NCBI GenBank assembly: GCA_026874595.1
Contig: CM049317.1
Span: forward strand, 66,196,618-66,260,617
Direction of reading: 5' to 3'
DNA: 64,000 bases
Source: Sipunculus nudus
Taxonomy: Eukaryota > Annelida > Sipuncula > Golfingiida > Sipunculidae
Shown here: one piece after another, positions 9,455 to 21,759 of the stretch
Layout: every line of letters starts with the position of its first letter
Position numbering within the stretch: position 1 is the stretch's first letter
The notes under the pieces: generated by a model
Database searches by the model: none
The model's input: only the letters and a program-made list of their open reading frames with translations
What the model was told of the DNA's origin: nothing
Program-made: the position numbers and the translations under genes

Positions 9455-12123
9455 GTGAGTATTGGTTGTATACACGCTTGATCAGCTCTCCAGACAGCCT
9501 AGTTTTTCCTACTCTTTCCTACTTCAGTTGTCTTAATCCTATTTTCCTACTTTTTTTCGGAAAACATCTATAATTTTATACTTGTTTTGTTTCAATTTTC
9601 AAAATGCTGGTATTTAAAGAGTGCTTTTGTTTATATACAGGCTGTCCTGAATGCTGTGAAAGCATGCTTGTGTCGAACTTGTCTAATACAACCACCTAAT
9701 GGACTGGTCTCAAGTGATTTTATTAGACAGTAGAACTTATTATAGGCAGGTTCTGAATATTTAAAAAAACTACATAATAGCAAGGTGGTCGCATTACACA
9801 GAGTTCAATTATTACTATATTTCAAGGGACTGATATCAAGTGCCAATAATATCCCACATTTTACAGATGGTCAACTGTACAGGTTAGACTGTATATAGGC
9901 TGTCCTAATATACAGGTTGTTCTTACTGCTGTGAAAGCACGCTTGTGTTAATATGCTGTTATACAGGCTCTACTTATTTTTCCTCTTTTTCAACCTCATT
10001 TATTTGATATGTTCCATGTATGCTCTTGTAAATATTATTTACTGTAATGGCAACTGGACTACTTTTGTCACAATAATTAAGGTATAAACTGAACGACGGA
10101 TGAAAATTATTCAAATGTGCTCTTAATACTGTTACTTTTTGATAATCGCTTTGTTGTAGAAAGGTGCATGAAAAATTTGGTATATAAATAGTTTCAGTTC
10201 TTCTTTTAATCTCCTTTCTCCTCTCATTTCCCTACCTTGGTCCTGCTTTTTGTATTTCTATTTCTAATTTTTTTCTACTTTTTTGTATTTCTATACCTTC
10301 ATTTGTCTGACTTTTACATAATTGTGTCCTGGTAGCTGGAGAGAAGGTTAACAACTATATGAGGTTGTGTGGTTACTGTTTTTTACCAAAGAGTGAATTG
10401 TATGAATGCCGGTTTTTGTTTTTCCTTATAATACGTTTAAATCCTTCCGTTTTTCTTATGTGTATGCCTGTTTTCATAAGAGACACCAAATGTTCCTGAT
10501 TTATCCATTATGATTAAAGCAGCTGGTGCACCGGTTAACGCCACACTATTACTAATAAAAGCTAACAATATCAGTGCTGTCAAGCTACGTAAAAATAGTA
10601 CCGCTTGCCACAAGCGTCTACCTCTAGTTGATAAAACTGATGAAATACGTTTGGGTGTATATTTCTTGTGTAGCATGAAGGCGCCAAGTGATAGTGTGAC
10701 GGGGTAAAGTTTGAAGCTACTGTCAAGCCAATTGACGCTCCCGGCTTTCTTTTTTGAAGCGCTTTTAAGTGCGTCCCCAATGTTACCAAAACAACGCTTC
10801 AGGGAATTCTTAATAGTTTAAAATAGTATTTACTCTTATCAACAACTATAAATTCATCGGAATATACAAGTACATTCCAGATCGGAATCGCTGTAATACG
10901 CTGTGTCAAGCTGACTTAGTTAAAGTCGGAAGAAAGTGTCAAGAAAACTTATTACACAATGCCGTTATACGATCCAACCCCCATATTTCGATGGAACAAA
11001 TATTACCAGCTGAACCCAGTGTAAAGTTAATGGAAGAGCCATCCTGTGTTTAGTTCAAGAAGGTCGTAAACGCTTGAATACGATGTGTCGAGCTGACTCA
11101 ATTCTGGGTTATAAAATAAGACTGTAAAGCGTTTCAGATACCGTGGCAAGTATTATTTTCTACCCAAACTTGTAAAAAAATACCCATAGAAGGAAAATGA
11201 TGTATCATTTATACCCAGTTGTCACTTTTTCATCGGATATTTAGGTCGCGCAAAATTATTTTGCGGGACGCGTTTTTTTTGCACCACGAAAAATGAATGC
11301 TTTTTCCAAGACTGAAGTAGCCTAGCACTTCAGTCTTGATCGAGACTAATTCTTATAATGGTGCGTGTTTGTGGAGATTGCGCGTGTCCTATATCACAGT
11401 TTCTTGTTGACAACTACAATCTCTCGCTGTGATTCCCCGTAAACTCTTTAATAATAATATGGTGCGTTATTGTGGAGATCGCGCGTGTCAAATATCCTTA
11501 TTGCATCTTAGGAAATTTTATAAACACTATCCTTATACCGGCGATGTTTCACTTGGGTCCCTGAGTAGTGACTGACGGGTTTATTATTTTGTGGTGTTCT
11601 TTTTTTATTTTGTCTGAAAAGCCTGATACTTAAATAGAAACCGGCCTCGTTTAGACGCCGGATGAAAGCAGCATCTGAAAAAATAAATGCCGGGGTGTCT
11701 ATTCATGAAAATACGATAGAAGGCGTTTAGATTGAATGATAGGGCCTACTGAGAGTTGTTAAACCAGTCATACAGAGTACCACTGCAATGACCATCCATC
11801 CTATTGAAATGATTTCACTGTACAGATCACATTTTAATAACATGAGGTCATTAGTGAAGAATTAACACAAAAGGATTTATGTGAATGTGTAAAGTGCATG
11901 CAAGTTGGGTCTATATTATGATTTTAGTTCTTTCCTGCACATTACAAATCTAAGCTCAGTAAAAAAAAAAAAAAATCGGAGACCTGCTCACAGTCAGAAA
12001 TCAAAGAAAAGTGCAGGTATATCAATATATAAGTATGTGTGCGTTTTTCATTATTAATATTCTTATTCAGTGATCAGTCTCTGAAATATATTTACATATA
12101 TTTGACATGTATCACTTTTTCAG
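9455..12123 (+). other. Intron of the MTPAP-like gene
   Basis: This is a GT-AG intron of about 2.7 kb (phase 2). It contains a small direct duplication around 9635-9680 and 9905-9950 (ACAGG(C/T)TGT...CTGTGAAAGCA(T/C)GCTTGTGT). Open frames near 10437-10789 on both strands overlap each other and resemble nothing I know. The remainder is AT-rich and unremarkable. Confidence 0.6.
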
Positions 12124-12344
12124 CACTTCCGTTCAGATGTCAGAAATTTTATGGACACTAGGTGAAATAGACAACAGAGTGCGCCCTCTGGTGTTCACAA
12201 TACGTCACTGGGCCAGGTCACATCAGGTCACACGGAGTGCTCCCGGGCCATGGCTGTCCAACTTCATGCTGACATTATTGGTGATCTACTATCTACAGAT
12301 CAGCTCTGTGCTGCCATCTATCAACCATGTACTTGAGCTAACAG
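12124..12344 (+). CDS. MTPAP: Mitochondrial poly(A) polymerase-like, exon 2 of 4
   Basis: The acceptor is CTTTTTCAG before 12124 and the donor is AACAG|GTGAGG after 12344. The exon starts with one base that completes a Thr codon with the previous exon (AC+C). It continues TSVQMSEILWTLGEID, then NRVRPLVFTIRHWARSH, then GPWLSNFMLTLLVIYYLQ and VLPSINHVLELT. These are hallmarks of the central domain of non-canonical poly(A) polymerases: the R-V-R-x-L-V-x-x-(I/V)-(R/K)-x-W-A block and the G-x-(W/L)-(S/T)-(N/S)-(F/Y) block, followed by the (V/I)-x-x-F/Y-L-Q segment. In human MTPAP the same order is seen. Frame and phase agree on both sides, so the exon assignment is strong. Confidence 0.87.
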
Positions 12345-13457
12345 GTGAGGCTGTCGAGACTCAATCAAATGCTTACAAAAAATTGGATTCTCAGGCACAT
12401 TTTTTAGGAATTCTGTAAGGAGGACAATTTTTTTTACCTATTTTTTATACATTCTAAATAAAACTTTCATATGATCAGGGAAAACATCACACTAATAATA
12501 TCACACTCATTAGTGTTCAGTAAACAGGTTAAAAGTACATCATAACATAAACAAATCTATTCAAAATTTTGTATTTTATTTTCTTGAAAGAAATGTTTGA
12601 GTGGACAAAATCTACCAATTTAAAAAAAAAATTCAGGCAAGGTCAACATTGATGCATGAAGTGTCTTAAATCTAACCTTTTATTTATCTTAAAATGGTTT
12701 CATGTAATATCTCTGCCAATTTATTTTGCCAAATGTGTGTTCACCGGTGATTGCTTGTCATTTTGTTCCCACAATATGTTCTAAAATTCCTACTGAATAG
12801 CCAAACAGTGGCCAAAGAATAAGTGATAACATTTTTGACAAGCTCCTTAAAATTTCATCAGGATCTGGTTGTGGATCTAGTAAAATTCATCTGGTGAGCC
12901 TGGTTATCCACTGCAAAAGTACCTCCAAAAGTTGAATTGATATTTCAAAGAAGGGTCGGGCAATGTAAAACAGTTAATTCAGGGCAGGGTATTTAAGATA
13001 TGGGGGGCATATCTGAATTGGGATCCAGGCATCTGCCAAGATTTTTGTAAAATCATGTTCAGCAATTTAAAGAAGTAAATGACCATGATACATTATTAAT
13101 TGATTTTTTATGAAACTTTTGTAAGTACTGTAATATGCTCTGTAGAGAATTATAACTGTTTTCATGTATTTTCCGTTTTAGCAAAGATAATTTTTTATGC
13201 TCTTTTGTATATTATTTAAAAAAAAATCTAAACAATGACAGCATGTTAATCAAATAAAAGACATAAATGTTGGCTTACATTTTTCTGGATAAAACAGCAG
13301 CTTATTTCACAAGAAGAGTAGGTACAATATATATATATATATATAAATATATATAATTGTATTAAGGATATTGTTAGATTCCCTTGTAAAATAATTCTTC
13401 ACACTCTGTGCAATAACAAAGCAGAAATAATTAAATTCACTTTTTGTGGTATTTTAG
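12345..13457 (+). other. Intron of the MTPAP-like gene
   Basis: This is a GT-AG intron (phase 1), about 1.1 kb, AT-rich, with a short (TA)n at about 13328-13345. No nested gene is seen. Confidence 0.6.
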
Positions 13458-13538
13458 GGGCGATTTGGAAGAAACACCCTTTCTACAGAATGCACCACCT
13501 GGAAAATGTCCCTTTCAGTACTAATAAGGCTTCACTAG
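13458..13538 (+). CDS. MTPAP: Mitochondrial poly(A) polymerase-like, exon 3 of 4
   Basis: This small 81-bp exon was missed by simple ORF reading because it has no internal ATG-to-stop structure. Acceptor TATTTTAG precedes 13458. The last base of exon 2 plus the first two bases here encode Gly, then the frame reads AIWKKHPFYRMHHLENVPF and STNKASL, and the final G joins AG of exon 4 to make Glu. The other two frames contain stops, and the phase match on both sides supports the reading. The donor is CTAG|GCAAGT, a GC donor with otherwise perfect consensus. The segment corresponds to the variable linker before the C-terminal helices of MTPAP and is weakly conserved. Confidence 0.8.
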   Translation, partial: GRFGRNTLSTECTTWKMSLSVLIRLH

Positions 13539-14010
13539 GCAAGTATTTACCATGACATTTTTTTATATAAATTCTTATATACATGTCTAAAATCATATAA
13601 CTGACTATATCTGAATTCTTGTATAATTTTCCCCTTTTTCCATGTAGGGCTGAGAGAAGTACCGGGTTCAAATCCTTGAGTTCATAATTTCTGTTGACTT
13701 CTGTGTGTACGTTACAAACCTAAAATGAACTTAAAGGATCTATATTTATTCATTATTGAAGGGCTTTAACATGTACTAGTCAGAACCGAATTTCATATAT
13801 AAAAACAACTGAGTGGATTTCCAAGGTTCTGTATCCATTCCTTTACTTGGTGAAAGTATAGCCATCCATTTCACCTATTTTTATAGTTATTCTTATGGAG
13901 AGTATTTATCATTTAGACATAGAGACTCATATTAATTATTGAGAAAACTTGTATTTTTCAGTGGTCTGAAAAACTCAATAATTATTCACAAAATACTTGT
14001 ACTTTTGCAG
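13539..14010 (+). other. GC-AG intron of the MTPAP-like gene
   Basis: The intron starts GCAAGT and ends TTTTGCAG, 472 bp long, phase 1. No nearby GT would keep the frame continuous with exon 4 as well as this GC donor does. GC-AG introns are a known minority class spliced by the major spliceosome and typically have a strong consensus around the donor, as here. Confidence 0.75.
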
Positions 14011-14546
14011 AGGATCTGCTGAGAGGTTTCTTCGACTTTTACAGAGACTTTGACTTTACAGAGAAGGGACTTTCTGTGATACAGGGCACTGCAGTGGATA
14101 TCCCAGAAGCCTGTGCAATACACATCCAAAACCCAGTTGAACCTGAACTGAATGCTTGTAAGAACGTCATGGAAACAGACCTGAGACACTTTCAGAAATG
14201 TTGCGAGGAAAGTTTACAGACACTTGAGCAAACTTCTTGCAGGACCGGAGAAGCAACTGAACCATGGGGGATTTTGTGTTTGTGTCCAACTAGTGGGAAT
14301 TCAGAAAACCAAATCAATGCTACAGTTACAATTGGCACTGTTTTCAGTGAGGAAAATTCATCAAATGATATTGGGCCAACTCTGCCTGAACCGATCAAAC
14401 TTAAAATGGACCATCTGTTTGATACAGATGACAGGACTAATAGTCAATCTGACTCTCGAAAGTCAGAACCAAAGTCAGATTCTGATGTTAGTCATGTAGC
14501 ACTGAATTATGAGACTGAAAGAGATCGGACTAATTCTGGATCATAG
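14011..14546 (+). CDS. MTPAP: Mitochondrial poly(A) polymerase-like, terminal exon
   Basis: The acceptor TTTTGCAG precedes 14011 and the stop TAG is at 14544-14546. The frame reads EDLLRGFFDFYRDFDFTEKG, matching the conserved L-L-x-x-F-F-x-(F/Y)-(Y/F)-x-x-F-(D/A)-F signature of MTPAP. It then has AIHIQNPVEPELNACKNV (the conserved I-Q-N-P-x-E segment) and EPWGILCLCP, equivalent to the RPWGL segment near the human C-terminus. The last ~70 residues are acidic and Ser/Asp-rich (DDRTNSQSDSRKSEPKSDSD) and low complexity, probably disordered. Across the four exons about 350 residues are present, consistent with the C-terminal 60% of the protein. Nothing in these exons is broken, so the gene may be functional. 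Confidence 0.87.
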
Positions 14547-14567
14547 AAAACATTGAATTTATTAAAA

Positions 14568-14573
14568 AATAAA
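14568..14573 (+). promoter_or_regulatory. Poly(A) signal of the MTPAP-like gene
   Basis: AATAAA lies 22 bp after the stop codon, in a short A-rich 3' UTR. Position and spacing fit a cleavage signal, although an upstream element this close to the stop implies a very short 3' UTR. Confidence 0.6.
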
Positions 14574-15894
14574 AGCTTATCCACAGTACCATGTGAGTTT
14601 CTTCTAGCTTGATACACATTTATCAGTATAGCATTTTTGGTAATAGGAAATATTTTTAATGCTGGAATAGTCCATTAATCACAAAATCCTTGACAACTAA
14701 GATATACTAGAAAGTAATTAACTTACAAATAACAATGAGTATCTCATACTGGTGCAAGTTATGTGATTTGAGATTATGGGATTAGGTTACCTGCCATCTC
14801 ACACCAGCTTCTGGCCGTGGGTAGCATACTAATTGCTTTACATTAGTCCCAGATTAAAAACAACCAGAGCCAAGCCCCGTTTCCAAAAAGACTAAAATTG
14901 GAATGCACCACAAACACCTGACAGGCAACCTCTACAACAACAACTTTTTTTTACCATCAGCTTCAAAGTCCAATGCCTTGACCACGGGGCTACATCCTTC
15001 CCCACTGGCACATTAAGTTAATATTTTGGGATGGGAAACGGACAGAACCCTTACTTCAGCTTTTGTCTCCAAGAAGAACTAATTGAATCAACCATGATGA
15101 TCTTAACAGCATATCCTTTAAATGAATAACCATGAGCAATGCAGTTGCGAGCTACCAAACAGGTTACCATTTGCAATGTAAACAGTCAATCAGCGGACAA
15201 ACAAAATTTGCATAATTTGGGTGACGCTTCAAAATCAACATGCACACCTAAAGCTTGTACCAAGTTTGCACATGTTTGTCCGCATGTCTTTTATACAAAG
15301 GAAACAGTAGAATATGTTCTAGGCCAAGGGTTGCAGGAGCTGTTCTGCCAACTGCCTTGACTGAATTTGTATGACACAATCCAGAATTGAAAAAAAACTT
15401 CAAATGATTGCAATATATATAAGCAAATTCCAGCTGATGACGTCAGTCAATGAAAGGGTGTTACTTACGAGCATAGACATGGAAACCTATGTAAGAGCAT
15501 TATAGGACACATTTGCATAGTGAAGTCAAATTGTGGAGATTAAGGTCGTAGGTTGTTAGGTCAATTGGTCGATCAATCAACGGTGAAAGCAGACTTTCAA
15601 AAACCTGTTCATATTTGCAACAAAGTCAATTCTATAAACTGCATACTTGTGCACGCAAACAAAATTTGCATAAAAGCAAGTTTTACACAGTTCTTATATT
15701 AAACAAGGATTTGCAACTGAAAATTCACAAAATGTGTGGTACAACCAGGGAGCAGAACTCATTATCTTGAACCAGAATACCTTATTAAAACTTGGTGGAA
15801 GTGGAATATTTGCGAGTGCATGTGTTATCTGACCACATTTCTCATATATCTGTATATGTGCACATATCTATATTCTTCTAAAAGCCTTATTATT
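14574..15894. other. Intergenic, no gene recognised
   Basis: A 73-codon open frame at 15139-15360 has no recognisable features or splice context. I see no RNA gene and no other gene here. Confidence 0.5.
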
Positions 15895-17193
15895 GTATCC
15901 CCAGACAAAGTCGGGGGATACTATGTTTTCATACCAGTCCCCCACCGCCGCATACAAATCATGTTGGCGCGATAACTCAAAAAATATTTCACAGATCTTT
16001 ACTACTCTTGATATATGTATAGATAATGGTGAAAGGACGAGGCCTATTCAAAATGAGGTCATTACCTTTACAAGAAGAGTTTCCTTGACCTTGAATAGGT
16101 CCAATTTTGGGGAAAATCTCACAAATTCTTAAATATCTCAAGAAAACTTACATGGATTGATCCCAAAATCAAGTTGATCAAAGATCATGGATAGGGTTGT
16201 CATGTTCCAGAAACTGGTGGCGCCACCTTTTATTCTTTACTTGTTTTCGTGCCTTTTAGTACTCCCAAAATTGCCACTTGACAGTACTGTGAGCATATGA
16301 GTCAAAAACTAATCGACATATTTCTTTTATATTATGCATATACATATAAGGGTTATGGGATGTTGTTTATTTAAATTGGGGTCATGACCTTTCCTATGAG
16401 AGTGGCCTTGACCTTGAATATTCCCATATTTGGTGAAATTCACACAAAATCTTTAAAATATCAGTAAGGGATACATGGAATGATCCAAAAATCAAATTGA
16501 CCGAAGATCTTGGACAGCTTTGTCTTTTGCAGAAGACAGGTGGCACCACCTTGTGTCCTTTTCTTGTTAAAATGATGTTAATGCAATAAATTTGTAAGAA
16601 TTTGAGGTACAGTCACCAAACCCACAGGTTTGATGCATCTTTTCACTGGCTAGGTCTAGTTCGAACATGGATGACGTTGATGCATTTTTTTAAAGGTCAC
16701 AGCAGCGATTATGCTAAAATGATATAAGGGCAATAACTCAAAAAGAATTTGTGGTACAGTCACCAAACCTACAGTTTAGATGCACCTTATCAAGGGCTAG
16801 GCCAAGGTCGAATATGGATGACCTTGATGCATGTTTCAAGGTTACAGAGGCGATAACGCTGAAATGATGTTAACTTTAATATCTCACTGAGGGATGCATG
16901 GATTGGTCCAAAAATCATATTGACATTAGATCTTTGATAGCATTGTTTTCTGCAGAAGACAGGTGGCTCCACCTTATGTTGTTTTCTTGCTAAAATTATG
17001 TTTAAATGGAATAACTTTGTAAGAATTTGAGGTACAGTCACCAAACCCACAAGTTTGATGCATCTTATCAACGGTTAGGTCAAATTTGAAAAGAAACCAT
17101 GGTAGCTTGCCAAGTGTCAGTCTCTGCATCTGAATTCAAGATGGGATCCTATTCTTCGAGGCTGGGGGAGGGGGGTTAATTGTCTGGGGATAC
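15895..17193. mobile_element. Non-autonomous TIR element with internal repeats (GTATCCCCAGAC family)
   Basis: The ends are inverted repeats GTATCCCCAGACAA (15895-15908) and its complement (17180-17193). The left end forms a 27-nt hairpin (GTATCCCC...GGGGGATAC) around CAAAG followed by CTATG, the same layout as the GTATCCGCC family. The interior has about three diverged copies of a module containing GGCCTTGACCTTGAAT, an ATCCCAAAAATCAA-like block and GGTGGC(G/A/T)CCACC (near 16215, 16540 and 16965). Just outside the right end is a 7-bp stem hairpin ATGGCAC-TTGCG-GTGCCAT (about 17195-17213). No transposase is encoded. Confidence 0.65.
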
Positions 17194-17214
17194 TATGGCA
17201 CTTGCGGTGCCATG

Positions 17215-19050
17215 AAATATCTTGTTCAGGATATACAGAGTAATGTTTGACCATATTTTACATTCACATACAAATAACAAAACAGATACAGATGTGGAAT
17301 GTACTAGACATATTCAAAGATATTTTTATTTGGTGGTATATAACATTTTTTTCAGGCGGAAAAACATACAAAGTCATTTTAATGTATTACCTACCTACCC
17401 TGTTAAATTAATTTAACTGGCATGCCTTTTTGATTATGATGTATTACAACATGGTAAATAACATACTAGTCATTTTCAATACTCATTTGCTTGCATACTA
17501 AACCTTGGTCCTTAGGGCATGGAAATTCACACTTTGTAAGAAAACCCTGTCTCCTCGTTAATAATACATAAGGAATTCCTAAGACACTAGCATTCATAAA
17601 TTTCTAATGCTGATATACATATCATTTTCTCATCATTTGTGAATTTTTGTTATTTTACCTCTGATAGAGACTGTAGTTGGCTTCAAATATGCAGAATTAT
17701 GTTTTTCCATTTTCAACATATCGCTGTTTTGTGAGGGTTCCATTCTAGTGACCCCGACATACAGAAACCTACCTAGAGAATATTTACATTATTGTGTAAA
17801 TTATTTACTACGCCTTCAAAACCATAACAGTCTTATTCAACAAAGACCCAATGCATGTAAATCAAACAAGAGAAATTCTTGTGCATAACTGACAGATTAT
17901 ATAAATGATATTAGCAAAATATCAACCTTAGATTTGAGGTACACAAAAGATTTTATATTTTTTACTTTTTACACTTTAAACATGGATAACATACATGCTG
18001 CCACAGAGTTAATGACAGTTTGCATGTGTAGTTGAGGTGTTTCATTTAAGACCGATATTTCACAATAATTTTCCTTGTGCGCATATTGTGAATTTGACAC
18101 ATATATAACATATATCAACTACAGTATCCGTATTTTCATCAAGTAGTCTTCATGATAAGAAAGCACATTCAATACCTTTACACAAAGTATTTTAATTAAT
18201 ATAATCAAATGTAAAACAGGATTTTTAATATTAACTTTAATATTGTAAATCTGCATTGTTAAAAGGCTGACAGTTATCTAGCAATCAAACTGCTGATTCT
18301 AGATCAGAGATGAGAATTAAATGATAAGGTCATTCCACTGGAGAATTATATCAGCCTAATCATCTGAGTGACATTGTAACAAAGGGCCTTACTCCAATCC
18401 GGCTCTCTCTGTCTGGAATAACTAGTCTTACAAACTAATACCCTATTCTTAACAATAGGATATTCCTTCCACCTGTGGGCATAATTTACCTTCCCCAAGG
18501 AGGTGATGTTTCCAACTGTGTCAGCTTGTGTTATTTATTTATCCATGAGGAGAATACAAAAAAAAATTCCTGATATCACCAAGGTTATCTACTCAATTGA
18601 AAAACCTTAAAGCTGGCATAGGTTCATGCACCGGAAGTCTAGGTCCGGCTTCAAAGGAGGTTTTCCTGATCTTTTTTCAGCACATCACAGATAGAGTACA
18701 GACAAGTCTGTGTGCAGTTTTAAATGGACATGCAGATTTTAATGGAGACTTTACAGTAGTTCCGATTACATTACCAAGGGATAATGGCATGATGTTAAGT
18801 TTGGAGCCATGCCTAGCAGGCAACAAATAAACTGGTAAATCCTCGATGCACAACAGTGACATCTGGTGAGCATATAGGCTACCAACACAAGCTCAGTGCA
18901 TGATAGATTTCCATATTATTAAAACATACAGCATATATTCCAGTATCACATGTGCTTGGCATAACTTATGATTGAACAACTTTGTTCCAAACGATGCAAA
19001 AACTTATAACAATTTTGTAGCAATCGATCTGAAACTTACAGGGTTGAATG
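17215..19050. other. Intergenic, no gene recognised
   Basis: AT-rich sequence. A 77-codon open frame at 18597-18830 contains no known motif. A CCGGAAG/GGTCCGG-rich spot occurs near 18632. No splice-supported gene is visible. Confidence 0.5.
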
Positions 19051-20114
19051 AAATCCAACACCCGTTTAAGCCTAATATGTTATTGGTCGGGGCTTACTCC
19101 ATGTCCCCAACACTCTGCAGACCTCCTTAGCACTCATCACCACACGTGTAGTATAACTGCACGAAACGGTTGCCGACAGGGGGCGCTATATTCGGGCTCA
19201 TACTCACTAACGTACATGTAGCCTCTAGAAATGTCGCAGAAAATGTCCTAGTGCACTGTGACTAGACATTTCGACATATCCATACATCCCCCACGCACTG
19301 GAGCCCTTCATAATGTCGCATGTAATGACCCAGTGACTAGACATTTACACATACTGGACCAGCGCTGATTGGCGGCCTTTGGACTATAAGAATATCAGTG
19401 AACATATTTGTAGCATTTTGTCGTATGATATGTCATTTTTTATGATTATATATGAAATATTAATATTTATATATGCATACATTTAAGATATTAGTACCAA
19501 ACAGGCACCAATGGGCGGCGCTTGGAATAACAGTGGACATATTTATAACAAAAGTGTCGTATGAGATATTATTATACGTCGATTATATATAATATTTATG
19601 TATGTATATGTATATGGATATATGCATCTGTATGCATATAAGGAACAAGATATATCAATATATACATAACTTCTTATACATATCTTATGCATTTAAATAT
19701 CAAAAAGATATTTTAATATATAGATAACTTCACGTGGTATATCCCCCAACTCCTGCAGCCCTCCGAAATGTCACAGAAAATGTCCCAGTGACTAGACATT
19801 TCGATATTTCCTGCTCCGGTCGAGATGGTTACTATAGGCAGCACCTATATGCCGCGCTTGGACTGTAAGAAGATTTATAAACCTTATTAATAGCAATATG
19901 TCGTACGAAATATTATAATTAAAGGATTATATCTAATAATTATGTATTTATTCATTAATTTATCAAATAATGTACCACATATATAAATATTTACATAACC
20001 TCTCGTGACACGTCCCCTACCCCCTCGAGGCCTCCGAAATGTTGCAAATAATGTCCCAAGCTTTTATAACAATACGTCGTATAAAATGTTATCATTAAAT
20101 GATTATACATAACA

Positions 20115-20116
<2 letters not shown>

Positions 20117-20192
<76 letters not shown>
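20117..20192. repeat. (TA)n microsatellite
   Basis: About 76 bp of near-perfect TA repeat inside a unit of the degenerate satellite. Confidence 0.95.
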
Positions 20193-20195
<3 letters not shown>

Positions 20196-21390
20196 GTACA
20201 TGATGTACTACATATCTAAATTTATATATAACCTCCAATGATACGTCTCCCACCACCTGGAGCTCGCCAAAATGTCGCAGATAATGTCCCAGACACTAGA
20301 CATTTAGACATTTCCTGTACGGGCCGAGCTTGGTACTAGTCGCGTGCCGATAGATGGCGCTTGGACTATAAGAATAACAGTGGACATATTTATAAGTCTC
20401 GTATGAGCTATTAATTAATAAATGATTATATATAATATTTATATAGGTATATACTTATATGCATATCTGTATTTACATAAAGAACTACATATATAAATAA
20501 CCGTTCCAGATGTCGCCGAAAATGTCATAGTACCAGAGACATTTCGACACTTGACGCTCTGGTTCGCCCTCCGCACATAATGTCCCTGAGACTAGACATT
20601 TAGACATTACCTGAAAGGGCCGAGATTGGTACTAGTCGGGGGCCGGTAGGCGGCGCTTGGACTGTAACAATAACAGTGGACATATTTATAACAAAAGTGT
20701 CGTATGAGATATTATTATACGTCGATTATATATAATATTTATGTATGTATATGTATATGGATATATGCATCTGTATGCATATAAGGTACAAAATATATCA
20801 ATATATACATAACTTCTCGTGATACAATCCCGACCACCTGTGGCCCCCTCCCCCATATGTCCCAGATGTCCCAGTACCTTAGACATTTCGACTTTTCGAC
20901 CTCTGCTCAAGATTGGTACTAAACAGGCACCGATAGGCGGCGCTTCGAAGGTAAAAATAACAATGAAATGCTTTAATAACAATATGTCGTATGAAATGTT
21001 ATCATGAAATGATTATACATAAAAGTTTTATATATATATAAAAGCTTGGTACTAGTCGCGTGCCAGTAGGCGGCGCTTGGACTATAAGAATAACAGTGGA
21101 CATATCTATAACAAAGTCTCGTATGAGCTATTAATTAATAAATGATTATATATAATATATATATAGGTATATACTTATATACTGTATTTACATAAAGAAC
21201 TACATATATTAATAACCGTTCCAGATGTCGCGGAAAATGTCGTAGTACCAGAGACATTTCGACACTTGACGCTCTGGTTCGCCCTCCGAAATATCTTGGA
21301 CTGTACGAATGTCAATGAACTTTTTTAATGCATGTGTCGTCTGCAACATTATTATGACAGAATTATATCTAAAATTTATATATTTAGATG

Positions 21391-21391
<1 letters not shown>

Positions 21392-21446
<55 letters not shown>
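21392..21446. repeat. (TA)n-(CA)n compound microsatellite
   Basis: A TA run passes directly into ACACACACA. It lies inside a GGCGGCGCTTGGACT satellite unit. Confidence 0.9.
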
Positions 21447-21447
<1 letters not shown>

Positions 21448-21687
21448 TAACTTCTCGTGATACATCCCCCACCCCGTGGAGCCCACCGAAATGTCACAGA
21501 AAATGTCCCAGGGACTATAGACACTTCAACATTTCCCGCTTGGGCCGGGATTGTTACTAGACCGGGCCTCGATTTAGGCGGCGCTTGGACTGGTAGAACT
21601 TCCAGTGGCGTATGCAGGATATGAAAATAGAGGGGGCGCAGCCCTAAAGTCGGGAAAGGGGGCTGTTCTGCGTCTTTTAGACATGTC

Positions 21688-21689
<2 letters not shown>

Positions 21690-21748
<59 letters not shown>
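21690..21748. repeat. (TA)n microsatellite
   Basis: About 58 bp of TA repeat at the right edge of the degenerate satellite. Confidence 0.95.
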
Positions 21749-21753
<5 letters not shown>

Positions 21754-21759
21754 AAACAA

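Larger units (their letters stand above)
19060..21690 (+). repeat. Degenerate satellite with GGCGGCGCTTGGACT motif
   Basis: At least seven diverged units are recognisable by GGCGGCGCTTGGACT (near 19371, 19514, 19853, 20352, 20650, 20938, 21071 and 21577), each usually followed by AATAACAGTGGACATAT, a GTCGTATGA motif, an AT-rich stretch, then an AATGTC(C/G)CAG block and GACTAGACATTT. Spacing varies from about 130 to 500 bp because of (TA)n expansions and deletions. The 19520-19700 and 20660-20815 units are nearly identical over their AT-rich part, showing a recent local copy event. Confidence 0.75.

Noticed and set aside
10437-10789. Possible nested gene in the MTPAP-like intron
   Set aside because: Three overlapping frames on both strands, none with a motif or splice support.
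15139-15360. 73-codon frame as a small gene
   Set aside because: No recognisable domain, signal peptide or splice context; the length is expected by chance.
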